Shown piece after piece: positions 52,406-64,000 of a stretch of 64,000 nucleotides of DNA; position 1 is the stretch's first letter, and every line of letters begins with the position of its first letter. This DNA comes from an uncultured Dehalococcoidia bacterium (GTDB taxonomy: Bacteria > Chloroflexota > Dehalococcoidia > Lucifugimonadales > GCA-2712585): assembly GCA_958295715.1 (NCBI GenBank), contig OY282371.1, forward strand, positions 62,001-126,000, given 5' to 3'. A program made the position numbers and the translations under genes. The notes beneath the pieces are model-generated. The model saw only the letters and a program-made list of their open reading frames with translations, was not told the origin of the DNA and did no database searches.

Positions 52406-55400
52406 GGTCTATCCCCGCGCGTGCGGGGGAACCGTGGTGGAAGGACTTCTACAGGAAAACGTGGAGGGTCTATCCCCGCGCGTGCGGGGGAACCGTCCCT
52501 ATGGCGTCAAGCCAGCCGTAATGCGCCGGTCTATCCCCGCGCGTGCGGGGGAACCGACTCTGGGAGTCGCTGGGCAAGGTGCAGGTACGGTCTATCCCCG
52601 CGCGTGCGGGGGAACCGCCGCGCCGCGCCGGATGCGAAGACTGAAGACCGGTCTATCCCCGCGCGTGCGGGGGAACCAAAGCGGGAAGGCCGGCGGCCAT
52701 GACCGGAATGGGTCTATCCCCGCGCGTGCGGGGGAACCTGGATGCGCACGAACACCCTGCGATTATGCCGCGGTCTATCCCCGCGCGTGCGGGGGAACCG
52801 AGTACAGCGCAGTATCCCCTACCACGATGGTGGGTCTATCCCCGCGCGTGCGGGGGAACCAAGAAGCGGGGTGTCCGTGAACTCGAGGGTCAGGGTCTAT
52901 CCCCGCGCGTGCGGGGGAACCGGTTCAGTGACGGCAGTGGGCAAGTCGGACGGGGGTCTATCCCCGCGCGTGCGGGGGAACCGCACGTCCTGGGCTAACC
53001 ACCCGCGCCCTCAAAGGTCTATCCCCGCGCGTGCGGGGGAACCGACTACGGATGGCTTTGGCCGCCATGATGACAGGGTCTATCCCCGCGCGTGCGGGGG
53101 AACCGCGGTCGTCCTGCTGGTGGCCGGCTCGTTCAGCGGTCTATCCCCGCGCGTGCGGGGGAACCGGCGGCGTCTATGAGGGTAGCCCGTCAAGGGGCGG
53201 TCTATCCCCGCGCGTGCGGGGGAACCGTCAGCAGTAGACGCTGGAGGTAGGCTATGCGCGGTCTATCCCCGCGCGTGCGGGGGAACCTGGCTCCGGGTCC
53301 CAATGCTAAAGTCCGTGATGGGTCTATCCCCGCGCGTGCGGGGGAACCACCGCTTTATCCCCTGGGCTTCTTGGGGTATAGGGTCTATCCCCGCGCGTGC
53401 GGGGGAACCAAAAGGGGTATGAAGTAAGAAAGGATACTCTCAGGTCTATCCCCGCGCGTGCGGGGGAACCCTCCGCCGCTGACGCGATAATGCCCACCAC
53501 CACGGTCTATCCCCGCGCGTGCGGGGGAACCGTTCCCTATACCGGCTAGCCGATGACACTACCAGGTCTATCCCCGCGCGTGCGGGGGAACCGCGATAAT
53601 GGGTTCCACTTTCTCCAGTATCACCGGTCTATCCCCGCGCGTGCGGGGGAACCATGGGCGTCAGGCTGGCGGAGATGCACCGGGTGGGTCTATCCCCGCG
53701 CGTGCGGGGGAACCGGATATCCGAAGGACTGGACCGACTCGGAGGCCGGTCTATCCCCGCGCGTGCGGGGGAACCACGTCTTCCTTCGCCGCGGCCTCCG
53801 TCGGGTAGGGTCTATCCCCGCGCGTGCGGGGGAACCTGCCCCAATAACTTAGGCGTGTCCTGTAATCAAGGTCTATCCCCGCGCGTGCGGGGGAACCGTC
53901 GGATGAGTCGGGCGGAAATGCTAGCCCACCGGTCTATCCCCGCGCGTGCGGGGGAACCTCCGTCTGGGCGGCGGCCTTGACCAGCGCCTGCGGTCTATCC
54001 CCGCGCGTGCGGGGGAACCATGCTTCAGTACATCACCAGTAGCGGGAGTGGGGGTCTATCCCCGCGCGTGCGGGGGAACCTGGGGTCTAGGCGCGGTGAT
54101 GGCGGAGACCAGCGGTCTATCCCCGCGCGTGCGGGGGAACCCTTTTTAGGACAAGCAGGGATAAGCGCGGCAATGGTCTATCCCCGCGCGTGCGGGGGAA
54201 CCTGAGGTGGTCGCCGTGGTGCCTTCTGATGCGGCGGTCTATCCCCGCGCGTGCGGGGGAACCCGAGTCAAACTGCTCGGCCATGAAAAGCACGTCGGTC
54301 TATCCCCGCGCGTGCGGGGGAACCGCTAACGCTGATGAAGCCGTAAGGCTTACGCTGGGTCTATCCCCGCGCGTGCGGGGGAACCAGCTTGCCGGTTCCC
54401 ACAATCCCCTTCCACACGGGTCTATCCCCGCGCGTGCGGGGGAACCATCATTCCACCCCGCGCTGACCAGGGCGTCGAGGGTCTATCCCCGCGCGTGCGG
54501 GGGAACCGCAGAGGAGGCTACGCGCCACGAATGCCTGAGAGGTCTATCCCCGCGCGTGCGGGGGAACCGCTCAAGGAACCGCGCATAGGCCAGCTTTTGG
54601 AGGTCTATCCCCGCGCGTGCGGGGGAACCCCACTACGGCGCGCTTATGAGGCCGCCAAGCGGGGTCTATCCCCGCGCGTGCGGGGGAACCTTGTTGATGC
54701 TCTAAGAAGGATAAACCACACACGGTCTATCCCCGCGCGTGCGGGGGAACCCCAAGCGAGAGGCTATGAGAGAGGCCCACCGCCGGTCTATCCCCGCGCG
54801 TGCGGGGGAACCCTCCCACCACCACGCCGGCTATGAGCGCCGCGAGGTCTATCCCCGCGCGTGCGGGGGAACCGCAGCGAAAATGTATGGGGTTCAGGGT
54901 CATATCGGTCTATCCCCGCGCGTGCGGGGGAACCCCGCCGCTGTCTGCGCCGGCCTCCTCTATGGCGGGTCTATCCCCGCGCGTGCGGGGGAACCGCCGG
55001 TAGGAGATAGCGCGGGTCTACGTGAACCGGTCTATCCCCGCGCGTGCGGGGGAACCTCCGTCAGGGTAAGCCGTGGCTCCGAGCCTGGGGGTCTATCCCC
55101 GCGCGTGCGGGGGAACCCGGTGGAGGGGGCTAGGATAGACGGCTTTATAGGGTCTATCCCCGCGCGTGCGGGGGAACCGGCGATAGACCAGCCACTGTCG
55201 GTTTCTTGGACGGTCTATCCCCGCGCGTGCGGGGGAACCGGTGATTGTCAGGCTCCCGGCGGGCGCGTCAATCCTCTATCCCCGCGCGTGCGGGGGAACC
55301 GGATAGCGGGTCGGAGTCACGGACCGCGCGCACGGTCTATCCCCGCGCGTGCGGGGGAACCGACTCCGAGACATGGTGGGGCATCATAGCCCTGGGTCTA

Positions 55401-58400
55401 TCCCCGCGCGTGCGGGGGAACCGCAACGATGCCAAGCCGGGCGATTCAATCGCCAGGTCTATCCCCGCGCGTGCGGGGGAACCTACATGATGAGTCCACT
55501 GGCCGCGCCTGCGCCGGGTCTATCCCCGCGCGTGCGGGGGAACCCACCGCGCCACTGGTAGCCTCGGCCAGCCCTACGGTCTATCCCCGCGCGTGCGGGG
55601 GAACCGGCGCCAGATTCCCCACCGTCCCATCCCCATTGGGTCTATCCCCGCGCGTGCGGGGGAACCTGCCGCCTCCTAGCTCCTTCTGCCTTTTCCACGG
55701 GTCTATCCCCGCGCGTGCGGGGGAACCAGGCGCGCACCGTGGACATCACCTGGCGGGAGCGGTCTATCCCCGCGCGTGCGGGGGAACCGTCTAAGGGCGA
55801 CCTGTTGATGGCTAAAGTTACGGTCTATCCCCGCGCGTGCGGGGGAACCGGCGGCGTCTATGAGGGTAGCCCGTCAAGGGGCGGTCTATCCCCGCGCGTG
55901 CGGGGGAACCCTCAAGCGGCGCGACATCCAGGTGACGGCCAGCGGTCTATCCCCGCGCGTGCGGGGGAACCTCCACCAGCCACTCGTCCATTCTGTCCTC
56001 CTGCGGTCTATCCCCGCGCGTGCGGGGGAACCGTGGCTATCACAGTGGACGACGGAGCCGTCCACGGTCTATCCCCGCGCGTGCGGGGGAACCTCCTTCG
56101 CCATGCCTCATAACGCCGCCTCCTCGGGTCTATCCCCGCGCGTGCGGGGGAACCGTCCCACTGTTCATCCCGCGCAGGAACGGGAGGGGTCTATCCCCGC
56201 GCGTGCGGGGGAACCGTAGACCCCAGAAACCCGTCGTTCATGTGGGACGGGTCTATCCCCGCGCGTGCGGGGGAACCCGCCGCACCCGTCACTCCCGCCG
56301 GACACCCCTGGGTCTATCCCCGCGCGTGCGGGGGAACCGGCCTCGACAGGGACTTCCTTGGGGTGGGTTCCGGTCTATCCCCGCGCGTGCGGGGGAACCC
56401 TTGCGCTTCAGTGCCTCACGGGTGAGTGGGACGGTCTATCCCCGCGCGTGCGGGGGAACCTCGTCCTGAAGGTCATGGTCATGCTGGTTCTGAGGTCTAT
56501 CCCCGCGCGTGCGGGGGAACCACGCCCGGCTCCCCTCTCAAAGTCGCTATCCCGGGTCTATCCCCGCGCGTGCGGGGGAACCGGCGTGAACGCGGCGGTT
56601 CTCCGTAACAAGATGGGTCTATCCCCGCGCGTGCGGGGGAACCGACACCCCAAGGCGGCCTGTCTTTAACCAGATGGGTCTATCCCCGCGCGTGCGGGGG
56701 AACCCAGGCCGGCGAGTACATCACCATGTCGCGCGGCGGTCTATCCCCGCGCGTGCGGGGGAACCCCTTTATCTCCCTCAACTGCAACCATCGTAATCGG
56801 TCTATCCCCGCGCGTGCGGGGGAACCTTTATAGTTGCTTGCTCACGCAACTTTTCCGGGGGTCTATCCCCGCGCGTGCGGGGGAACCGAGTGGGCGGTCG
56901 TGCAAGTCAAGCTCTCCATCGGTCTATCCCCGCGCGTGCGGGGGAACCCGCCAAGGGGTGTAGGGGATGTCCTTCCCGTTCGGTCTATCCCCGCGCGTGC
57001 GGGGGAACCAAGCCGGGGGTGGACGACCCGTACCGGCGGCGGGGTCTATCCCCGCGCGTGCGGGGGAACCGACTACCCACCAAGCCGGCTATCCGGTCAA
57101 TGAGGTCTATCCCCGCGCGTGCGGGGGAACCCAGACGCGGCTAAGCTGTTCCTGTCCCAGCCGCGGTCTATCCCCGCGCGTGCGGGGGAACCGAGCCGCA
57201 CCTGCGCCAGCCGACCTACGTCTGGGGTCTATCCCCGCGCGTGCGGGGGAACCCTGGCGGCACCTCTCCATCGGCAATATCACCGGGGTCTATCCCCGCG
57301 CGTGCGGGGGAACCTCCTCCTCTCTCTGATGAAGCCCCCGGCCAGGGGGTCTATCCCCGCGCGTGCGGGGGAACCTAACCGGCGATAACACGGACTACGA
57401 CGGAAAGGGGTCTATCCCCGCGCGTGCGGGGGAACCATAGCTGCCTGGGTGTAGCCCTCTAGCGTGGCGGGTCTATCCCCGCGCGTGCGGGGGAACCGGC
57501 ATAACTATTTGCTTCTCCAGGACGACGTAGGGTCTATCCCCGCGCGTGCGGGGGAACCCGCCTGGTCGTCGTCTTCAAAGCGCAAGGTGGCGGTCTATCC
57601 CCGCGCGTGCGGGGGAACCCGGAGGCCGCGATGAAGGCAGACGCGGCGCGCGGGTCTATCCCCGCGCGTGCGGGGGAACCTGAGTCCGAGGCCACGGACG
57701 CGCGGCTAGTGGAGGTCTATCCCCGCGCGTGCGGGGGAACCGAGATATCCGGCCTTCTACGCCTCCCCTCGCCAGGTCTATCCCCGCGCGTGCGGGGGAA
57801 CCGCCATGCTTTCCCCAAAGAGAGAACCCGGCCAGGGTCTATCCCCGCGCGTGCGGGGGAACCATGGGTAGCCCGCTCCGGTGGCACGGCTCCGAAGGTC
57901 TATCCCCGCGCGTGCGGGGGAACCGTGGATGGCCAAGCGAGCGGACGGCTCATCACCGGTCTATCCCCGCGCGTGCGGGGGAACCCAACCCGCGACCTGG
58001 AAGAAAGTGTGCCGGACGGGTCTATCCCCGCGCGTGCGGGGGAACCTAAATCGGACTCCACCCCATAGGAGCCAAAGCAGGTCTATCCCCGCGCGTGCGG
58101 GGGAACCTGCAACAGGCCGCCGACCGGTGGCGCAAGACGAGGTCTATCCCCGCGCGTGCGGGGGAACCCCCTCATATCCTCGGCGCTGGCCAGCGCGCCG
58201 CGGTCTATCCCCGCGCGTGCGGGGGAACCGTCCCGCTATTCATTCCGCGCAGGAATGCCAGGGGTCTATCCCCGCGCGTGCGGGGGAACCGGCGCGATGT
58301 TGCGGGTAGGGACTACTACCTACGGTCTATCCCCGCGCGTGCGGGGGAACCGGTCCCTGACTGTCGTCGTGCTCACGCCACGCGGGTCTATCCCCGCGCG

Positions 58401-59632
58401 TGCGGGGGAACCTTTCATCCGGTCGGGGTTCATGGCCGTTTGGTGGGTCTATCCCCGCGCGTGCGGGGGAACCTGCCTGTCTTCGCGCAGGTGAACGGCT
58501 TTGGAAGGTCTATCCCCGCGCGTGCGGGGGAACCGCTCTCCATTCCGAGATTGCAGCCGAGCGCGCAGGTCTATCCCCGCGCGTGCGGGGGAACCCCACG
58601 GGCATAAGCTCCGACGACGCCACCAGGAGGTCTATCCCCGCGCGTGCGGGGGAACCGCCGCCGGCTTTGACTTTGAGGCGGTGGCGGCTGCTCTATCCCC
58701 GCGCGTGCGGGGGAACCGCCATCGCAGCGCTGGCCCATAGCATTTTGACAGGTCTATCCCCGCGCGTGCGGGGGAACCGCCAACATCTAGGAGGAAGGCA
58801 TGGCTGGAAGAGGTCTATCCCCGCGCGTGCGGGGGAACCCGAGACAGTGAGCGCGGAGCGGCTGGAGGTGTAGGTCTATCCCCGCGCGTGCGGGGGAACC
58901 GGATTCCTGATAGTCGGTGTAGTCACCAGCAGCGGTCTATCCCCGCGCGTGCGGGGGAACCCGCTATAGCCTGAATAGCTTGCCTTTTCCCAACGGTCTA
59001 TCCCCGCGCGTGCGGGGGAACCATAGAGCCAACCCCAGACTTTCCCGGCCACCTAGGTCTATCCCCGCGCGTGCGGGGGAACCGCCGGTTAAACATGTCT
59101 AGGCGGGGCGCTTCCGGGTCTATCCCCGCGCGTGCGGGGGAACCGTTCCCCCATAAACATGGGGATAGCCCCCAGACGGTCTATCCCCGCGCGTGCGGGG
59201 GAACCATCCTGAAGGGCGCGCGACTGACTGGGCAACAGGGTCTATCCCCGCGCGTGCGGGGGAACCGCGCCGCCGCTCACCCCGGAGCAAGAGGCATTCG
59301 GTCTATCCCCGCGCGTGCGGGGGAACCCTCACGAGCCGCCGTGCCTATCTCAAGCGGGAGGGTCTATCCCCGCGCGTGCGGGGGAACCCAGTCCTGGCAG
59401 GTGACGCCGCGACCGTTCCGGGGTCTATCCCCGCGCGTGCGGGGGAACCCGCTACAGGACCGCCAGGGCCGCGTGGTACAAAGGTCTATCCCCGCGCGTG
59501 CGGGGGAACCGTTTCCGGGCGGTTCTCCATCGGCTTGGGCGGCGGTCTATCCCCGCGCGTGCGGGGGAACCTAGTACGCATTAAAAGACTACTATAAACA
59601 CAGAGGTCTATCCCCGCGCGTGCGGGGGAACC

Positions 59633-59787
59633 TCGTCCTAGCCATCCGTGGACGTGGCGCTTCTCGGTCTATCCCCGCGCGTGCGGGGGAACCTCGTCCT
59701 AGCCATCCGTGGACGTGGCGCTTCTCGGTCTATCCCCGCGCGTGCGGGGGAACCTCGTCCTAGCCATCCGTGGACGTGGCGCTTCTC
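59633..59787 (-). repeat. Triplicated spacer
   Basis: The same 33-bp spacer occupies three consecutive positions: 59633-59665, 59694-59726 and 59755-59787. Adjacent doublets also occur at 48348/48409 and 48836/48897. This fits slippage or recombination between repeats rather than separate acquisitions. Confidence 0.92.
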
Positions 59788-62700
59788 GGTCTATCCCCGC
59801 GCGTGCGGGGGAACCGGCGTACACCTATGACAAGCGCGGGCGGTGGGGGGTCTATCCCCGCGCGTGCGGGGGAACCCAGGCGGCCGAGAAATGCGCGCCT
59901 TTTGAGGGGGGTCTATCCCCGCGCGTGCGGGGGAACCTGATGACCGGTGGACTCCGAGGCCGCAAGGCGAGGTCTATCCCCGCGCGTGCGGGGGAACCTC
60001 TCCATCACACCAAGACTTTCTGGGACTGCTAGGTCTATCCCCGCGCGTGCGGGGGAACCCGGCGGATCCCGAACAAGAAAGAACCCGGCCAGGGTCTATC
60101 CCCGCGCGTGCGGGGGAACCGGACGGTGCCTGCGCCCGGTGCGGCGGTCGGAGGGTCTATCCCCGCGCGTGCGGGGGAACCTCAATCAAAGTCTTGGCCG
60201 CGGCGACTGTCGACGGTCTATCCCCGCGCGTGCGGGGGAACCGTACTCAGGCGCGCCTTCAGCATGGCCAAGCCAGGTCTATCCCCGCGCGTGCGGGGGA
60301 ACCCTGTGCCTGGAGACGCCTGTCGCCGGCCCCGGGGGTCTATCCCCGCGCGTGCGGGGGAACCGTCGGGATGCTGTTGCCCTTCAAGGCAGGGAGCGGT
60401 CTATCCCCGCGCGTGCGGGGGAACCAGACTCGGAGCTAGGGACCTACCCCCGGCCGGGGGTCTATCCCCGCGCGTGCGGGGGAACCAACCCCCGCCCGGG
60501 GTGGCAAGGCCCCGGGATAGGTCTATCCCCGCGCGTGCGGGGGAACCGGCCACTGTGGAGTCTGAGCGGCCGCCGACCACGGTCTATCCCCGCGCGTGCG
60601 GGGGAACCTGGAGGTGATGGGCCTCGAAGGGAATATGACACGGTCTATCCCCGCGCGTGCGGGGGAACCCGGTTCGGCTTCACCCCCGACCAGTTGGAAG
60701 GAGGTCTATCCCCGCGCGTGCGGGGGAACCGACGCTGGACATTGCGCCGGTTATAGCCAGGGCGGTCTATCCCCGCGCGTGCGGGGGAACCTGGTACGTA
60801 TGGTGGTGCGGAATGACGGCATGAGGTCTATCCCCGCGCGTGCGGGGGAACCACACTGCCCTGGACTCCGCTCACGTCTTTCGTCGGTCTATCCCCGCGC
60901 GTGCGGGGGAACCATTGTGGACGGCGTGGCGACCACGGGCGCAGGGGGTCTATCCCCGCGCGTGCGGGGGAACCAGCCGACGGCCAAGGGGAGCCACCGG
61001 CGGGGCCGGTCTATCCCCGCGCGTGCGGGGGAACCCTCAGCACACCAGCGACACCGGCGGCCGTGAACGGTCTATCCCCGCGCGTGCGGGGGAACCTACT
61101 TTGACGACCTCTCGCTCAACGGCTCAAACGGTCTATCCCCGCGCGTGCGGGGGAACCGCCCGTGCCCAACTCCTCGCGTGCGCATTTCATGGTCTATCCC
61201 CGCGCGTGCGGGGGAACCCTGTCGCCGGCCCCCGGGTTGACAGGCGGGGGGGGTCTATCCCCGCGCGTGCGGGGGAACCGCTATAGACGGCGTCCCCGCC
61301 ACCGGCGCGGGGGGTCTATCCCCGCGCGTGCGGGGGAACCCGCGCTGCCAGTGTCCTATATGCGCCGCGCCGCGGTCTATCCCCGCGCGTGCGGGGGAAC
61401 CCGGCGCGGCACGGCGCCCAAGAAGGCAGGGCGGGGTCTATCCCCGCGCGTGCGGGGGAACCGCGACGACGGCCAGGTTGGCACTAAAAGGACAGGGTCT
61501 ATCCCCGCGCGTGCGGGGGAACCGTGGGCATGAGGATATCTACTCGGCCTATCCCGGGTCTATCCCCGCGCGTGCGGGGGAACCCACACGATGCAGTGGG
61601 CGGGCGTGCTATGCTCGGGTCTATCCCCGCGCGTGCGGGGGAACCTCGCCCAGGGAGTCGTATATCAGTAGCCTGAATGGTCTATCCCCGCGCGTGCGGG
61701 GGAACCAAGACCAGTGCGGCTCGACATCCTCCGACAGAAGGTCTATCCCCGCGCGTGCGGGGGAACCCGACGCTCAACATGATGTCGCATATCGCCATAC
61801 GGTCTATCCCCGCGCGTGCGGGGGAACCTTAGGGCTGGCAATCGGAACCTCAACAAACAGAGGTCTATCCCCGCGCGTGCGGGGGAACCGCTTAGAATCT
61901 CGTCAATCGGATACTCGACAAAGGTCTATCCCCGCGCGTGCGGGGGAACCAGCTACCATCGGCACGAGCGGGACGGCGGGCCAGGTCTATCCCCGCGCGT
62001 GCGGGGGAACCTGGCCCCTCGTGGTCCTACTGCTCTTTTCGTGGGGTCTATCCCCGCGCGTGCGGGGGAACCATGCCGGCTGCCTACCATCCCGCCGGCG
62101 GGCAGGGTCTATCCCCGCGCGTGCGGGGGAACCGGACGGCGAAGGCGTGACGCAGACTGTGGTGACGGTCTATCCCCGCGCGTGCGGGGGAACCGCCCGC
62201 CCGTGGACGCGGGCCAGCCGTGGATAAGGTCTATCCCCGCGCGTGCGGGGGAACCCCCCGCCCCTGGAGGTCGCTGAGCGGAGCGCGCGGTCTATCCCCG
62301 CGCGTGCGGGGGAACCAGCCGGGAGACAGTGGACGAGCAGGACGAGCAGGGTCTATCCCCGCGCGTGCGGGGGAACCACAGGGTGCGCCGGTGGGGAAGC
62401 GACCGCGTGGGGTCTATCCCCGCGCGTGCGGGGGAACCCTTCATCTGTCTCCTCCTTATTTGACGGGTTATGGTCTATCCCCGCGCGTGCGGGGGAACCG
62501 CGTCGCCAGGCACCGACCGACCGGTCGGTCGGGGTCTATCCCCGCGCGTGCGGGGGAACCGATCCTGCGCTGAGGCGAGGGCGGCGCGAGCGCGGTCTAT
62601 CCCCGCGCGTGCGGGGGAACCGTCGTCACTGACCCTCCCTATTTTCTGGACGGCGGTCTATCCCCGCGCGTGCGGGGGAACCGGTGGACTAACATGTTGA

Positions 62701-64000
62701 AATACGGTCACAAGGGGTCTATCCCCGCGCGTGCGGGGGAACCCTTATCTAACAACAATACGAAGAGGTACAATACGGTCTATCCCCGCGCGTGCGGGGG
62801 AACCGACCTGGCGCCGGGGATCTGCCCGGAGGTAGAGGGTCTATCCCCGCGCGTGCGGGGGAACCGCCGTTAGGCCCTTCCTCCACCTGGTAGATGTCGG
62901 TCTATCCCCGCGCGTGCGGGGGAACCGGTGTATGGAGCCACGACAAGGCGCGGGCGGCGGTCTATCCCCGCGCGTGCGGGGGAACCGGTTCTGGTTATGC
63001 TGGCCCTGATTGCGGCTGAGGTCTATCCCCGCGCGTGCGGGGGAACCCAGACCTTCAACGTGCGCGCCAAACTCTATGACGGTCTATCCCCGCGCGTGCG
63101 GGGGAACCGAACTGAATCATCAGATTCAATATTACTCAATGGGTCTATCCCCGCGCGTGCGGGGGAACCTAGATATGTACTCATTATATCCGAACGCATC
63201 AAGGTCTATCCCCGCGCGTGCGGGGGAACCCCCTGTGCGCTTGAACTTGCCCGCAGGCACACCGGTCTATCCCCGCGCGTGCGGGGGAACCAACCCGTCA
63301 CCCGTAGTGGGGGGCCGTTGCGGAGGTCTATCCCCGCGCGTGCGGGGGAACCACTGGGCCTATGGCTCTGGCGGCAACGGGGTGAGGTCTATCCCCGCGC
63401 GTGCGGGGGAACCGACTGGTACGAGCCGAAGGCGCAGGCGGGGATGGGTCTATCCCCGCGCGTGCGGGGGAACCAAAACACCTGACAAAGGCAAAGATAT
63501 GGTAATGGGTCTATCCCCGCGCGTGCGGGGGAACCAGTTCTACATCTACGCCCTCATGGACAGTGGCGGGTCTATCCCCGCGCGTGCGGGGGAACCTAGG
63601 GGTGACAGTGAACCGAGGCTGCAAGGTAAGGTCTATCCCCGCGCGTGCGGGGGAACCTGGAGGGAACGTTCCCCCAGTCCTTCGAATACGGGTCTATCCC
63701 CGCGCGTGCGGGGGAACCGCCGAGAAAGCCTTGGAAGCCGCCGAGAACGACGGTCTATCCCCGCGCGTGCGGGGGAACCCTCATGGCCTTCAAGGAGACG
63801 GGGCTGGGCGACGGTCTATCCCCGCGCGTGCGGGGGAACCTGGTTCAAAGACGGGGACACCAACAATGTGCTCGGTCTATCCCCGCGCGTGCGGGGGAAC
63901 CTGCGAGAGCTAGGGTCAACCCCGACCACCGGCCGGTCTATCCCCGCGCGTGCGGGGGAACCCACCGACGCCAAGTTCCACTCCGACAGTACGCGGGTCT

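Larger units (their letters stand above)
44944..64000 (-). CRISPR. Very large type I-E-like CRISPR array
   Basis: About 310 repeats of 28 bp at 61-bp steps (33-bp spacers, a few of 32-34). On the plus strand a repeat begins GGTCTATCCC and ends CGGGGGAACC, with a CCCCGC/GCGGGG palindrome inside. The minus strand (GGTTCCCCCG to GATAGACC) aligns with the E. coli type I-E repeat in its transcribed direction, so transcription is leftwards. The leftmost repeat (44944-44971) is decayed and the next five differ at the third or fourth base, the usual sign of the leader-distal end. The array continues past the right edge; no cas genes or leader are visible. Because 61 leaves remainder 1 on division by 3, long artificial frames (SIPARAGEP, VYPRACGGT, GLSPRVRGN) run along it. 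Confidence 0.98.

Noticed and set aside
45052-63913. Many open frames of 60-300 codons along the CRISPR array, on the plus strand, with SIPARAGEP/VYPRACGGT/GLSPRVRGN motifs
   Set aside because: They are translations of the repeat in its three phases (61-bp period); spacer stops interrupt them at random and no ribosome binding sites fit.

Overview
The window is a GC-rich bacterial chromosome segment, most likely from the Chloroflexota (Dehalococcoidia/SAR202-like). That placement is an inference from gene content: a thioredoxin-NHL fusion with a WTYC-INC active site, an hspR-first chaperone operon, thiGES, abundant ATTCCCGC palindromic repeats, an IS30 element and a very large type I-E CRISPR array. 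No rRNA or other decisive marker is present. Two genes are readable only if an in-frame TGA is selenocysteine: selD itself and a thioredoxin-NHL protein. The organism therefore very probably makes selenoproteins, although selA, selB and tRNA-Sec are not in the window.

Layout. 0-9 kb: the end of an unknown protein, an aldo/keto reductase lacking its usual Tyr, a secreted protein behind a strong promoter and a structured leader, a gamma-carbonic-anhydrase-like protein, a PLP aminotransferase, an AT-rich gene with a HEPN-like motif, a DNA methyltransferase remnant, the thiG-thiE-thiS operon and a convergent selD with a Sec codon. 9-18 kb: tRNA-Asn, two giant tetratricopeptide proteins sharing an upstream block, and between them EthD-like, metallo-beta-lactamase and DUF503 genes plus a tandem pair of two-TM proteins bounded by direct repeats. 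18-26 kb: aspartate dehydrogenase, an MFS transporter, a 78-bp tandem repeat, a second metallo-beta-lactamase, an AcuC/HDAC-like deacetylase and hspR-grpE-dnaK. hspR and a zinc-ribbon gene diverge from a shared operator.

26-31 kb: a CoA-transferase operon whose A and B subunit genes are separated by three unrelated co-directional genes. These encode a methyltransferase-HNH fusion, a membrane-anchored protein with eleven 26-residue repeats, and a protein with a PD-(D/E)XK-like motif plus a glycine-zipper segment. This is the best candidate here for an undescribed defence or conflict module. 31-45 kb: the Sec thioredoxin-NHL protein, an operon holding the two halves of D-glutamate cyclase as separate genes, a 7Fe ferredoxin, a DtxR-like regulator, an IS30 element embedded in palindromic repeats, three DsrE-like genes, a 1.4-kb noncoding tandem repeat, a PQQ-propeller protein, a class V aminotransferase and an AT-rich lipoprotein.

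45-64 kb: one continuous type I-E-like CRISPR array of about 310 repeats (28-bp repeat, about 33-bp spacer) that runs off the right edge. Repeat orientation and the decayed repeat at the left end both indicate leftward transcription, with leader and cas genes to the right outside the window. The array contains a 234-bp insert with a well-formed ribosome binding site and start codon, a perfectly palindromic repeat, a spacer that is itself repeat-like, blocks of repeat variants, and repeated or near-identical spacers.
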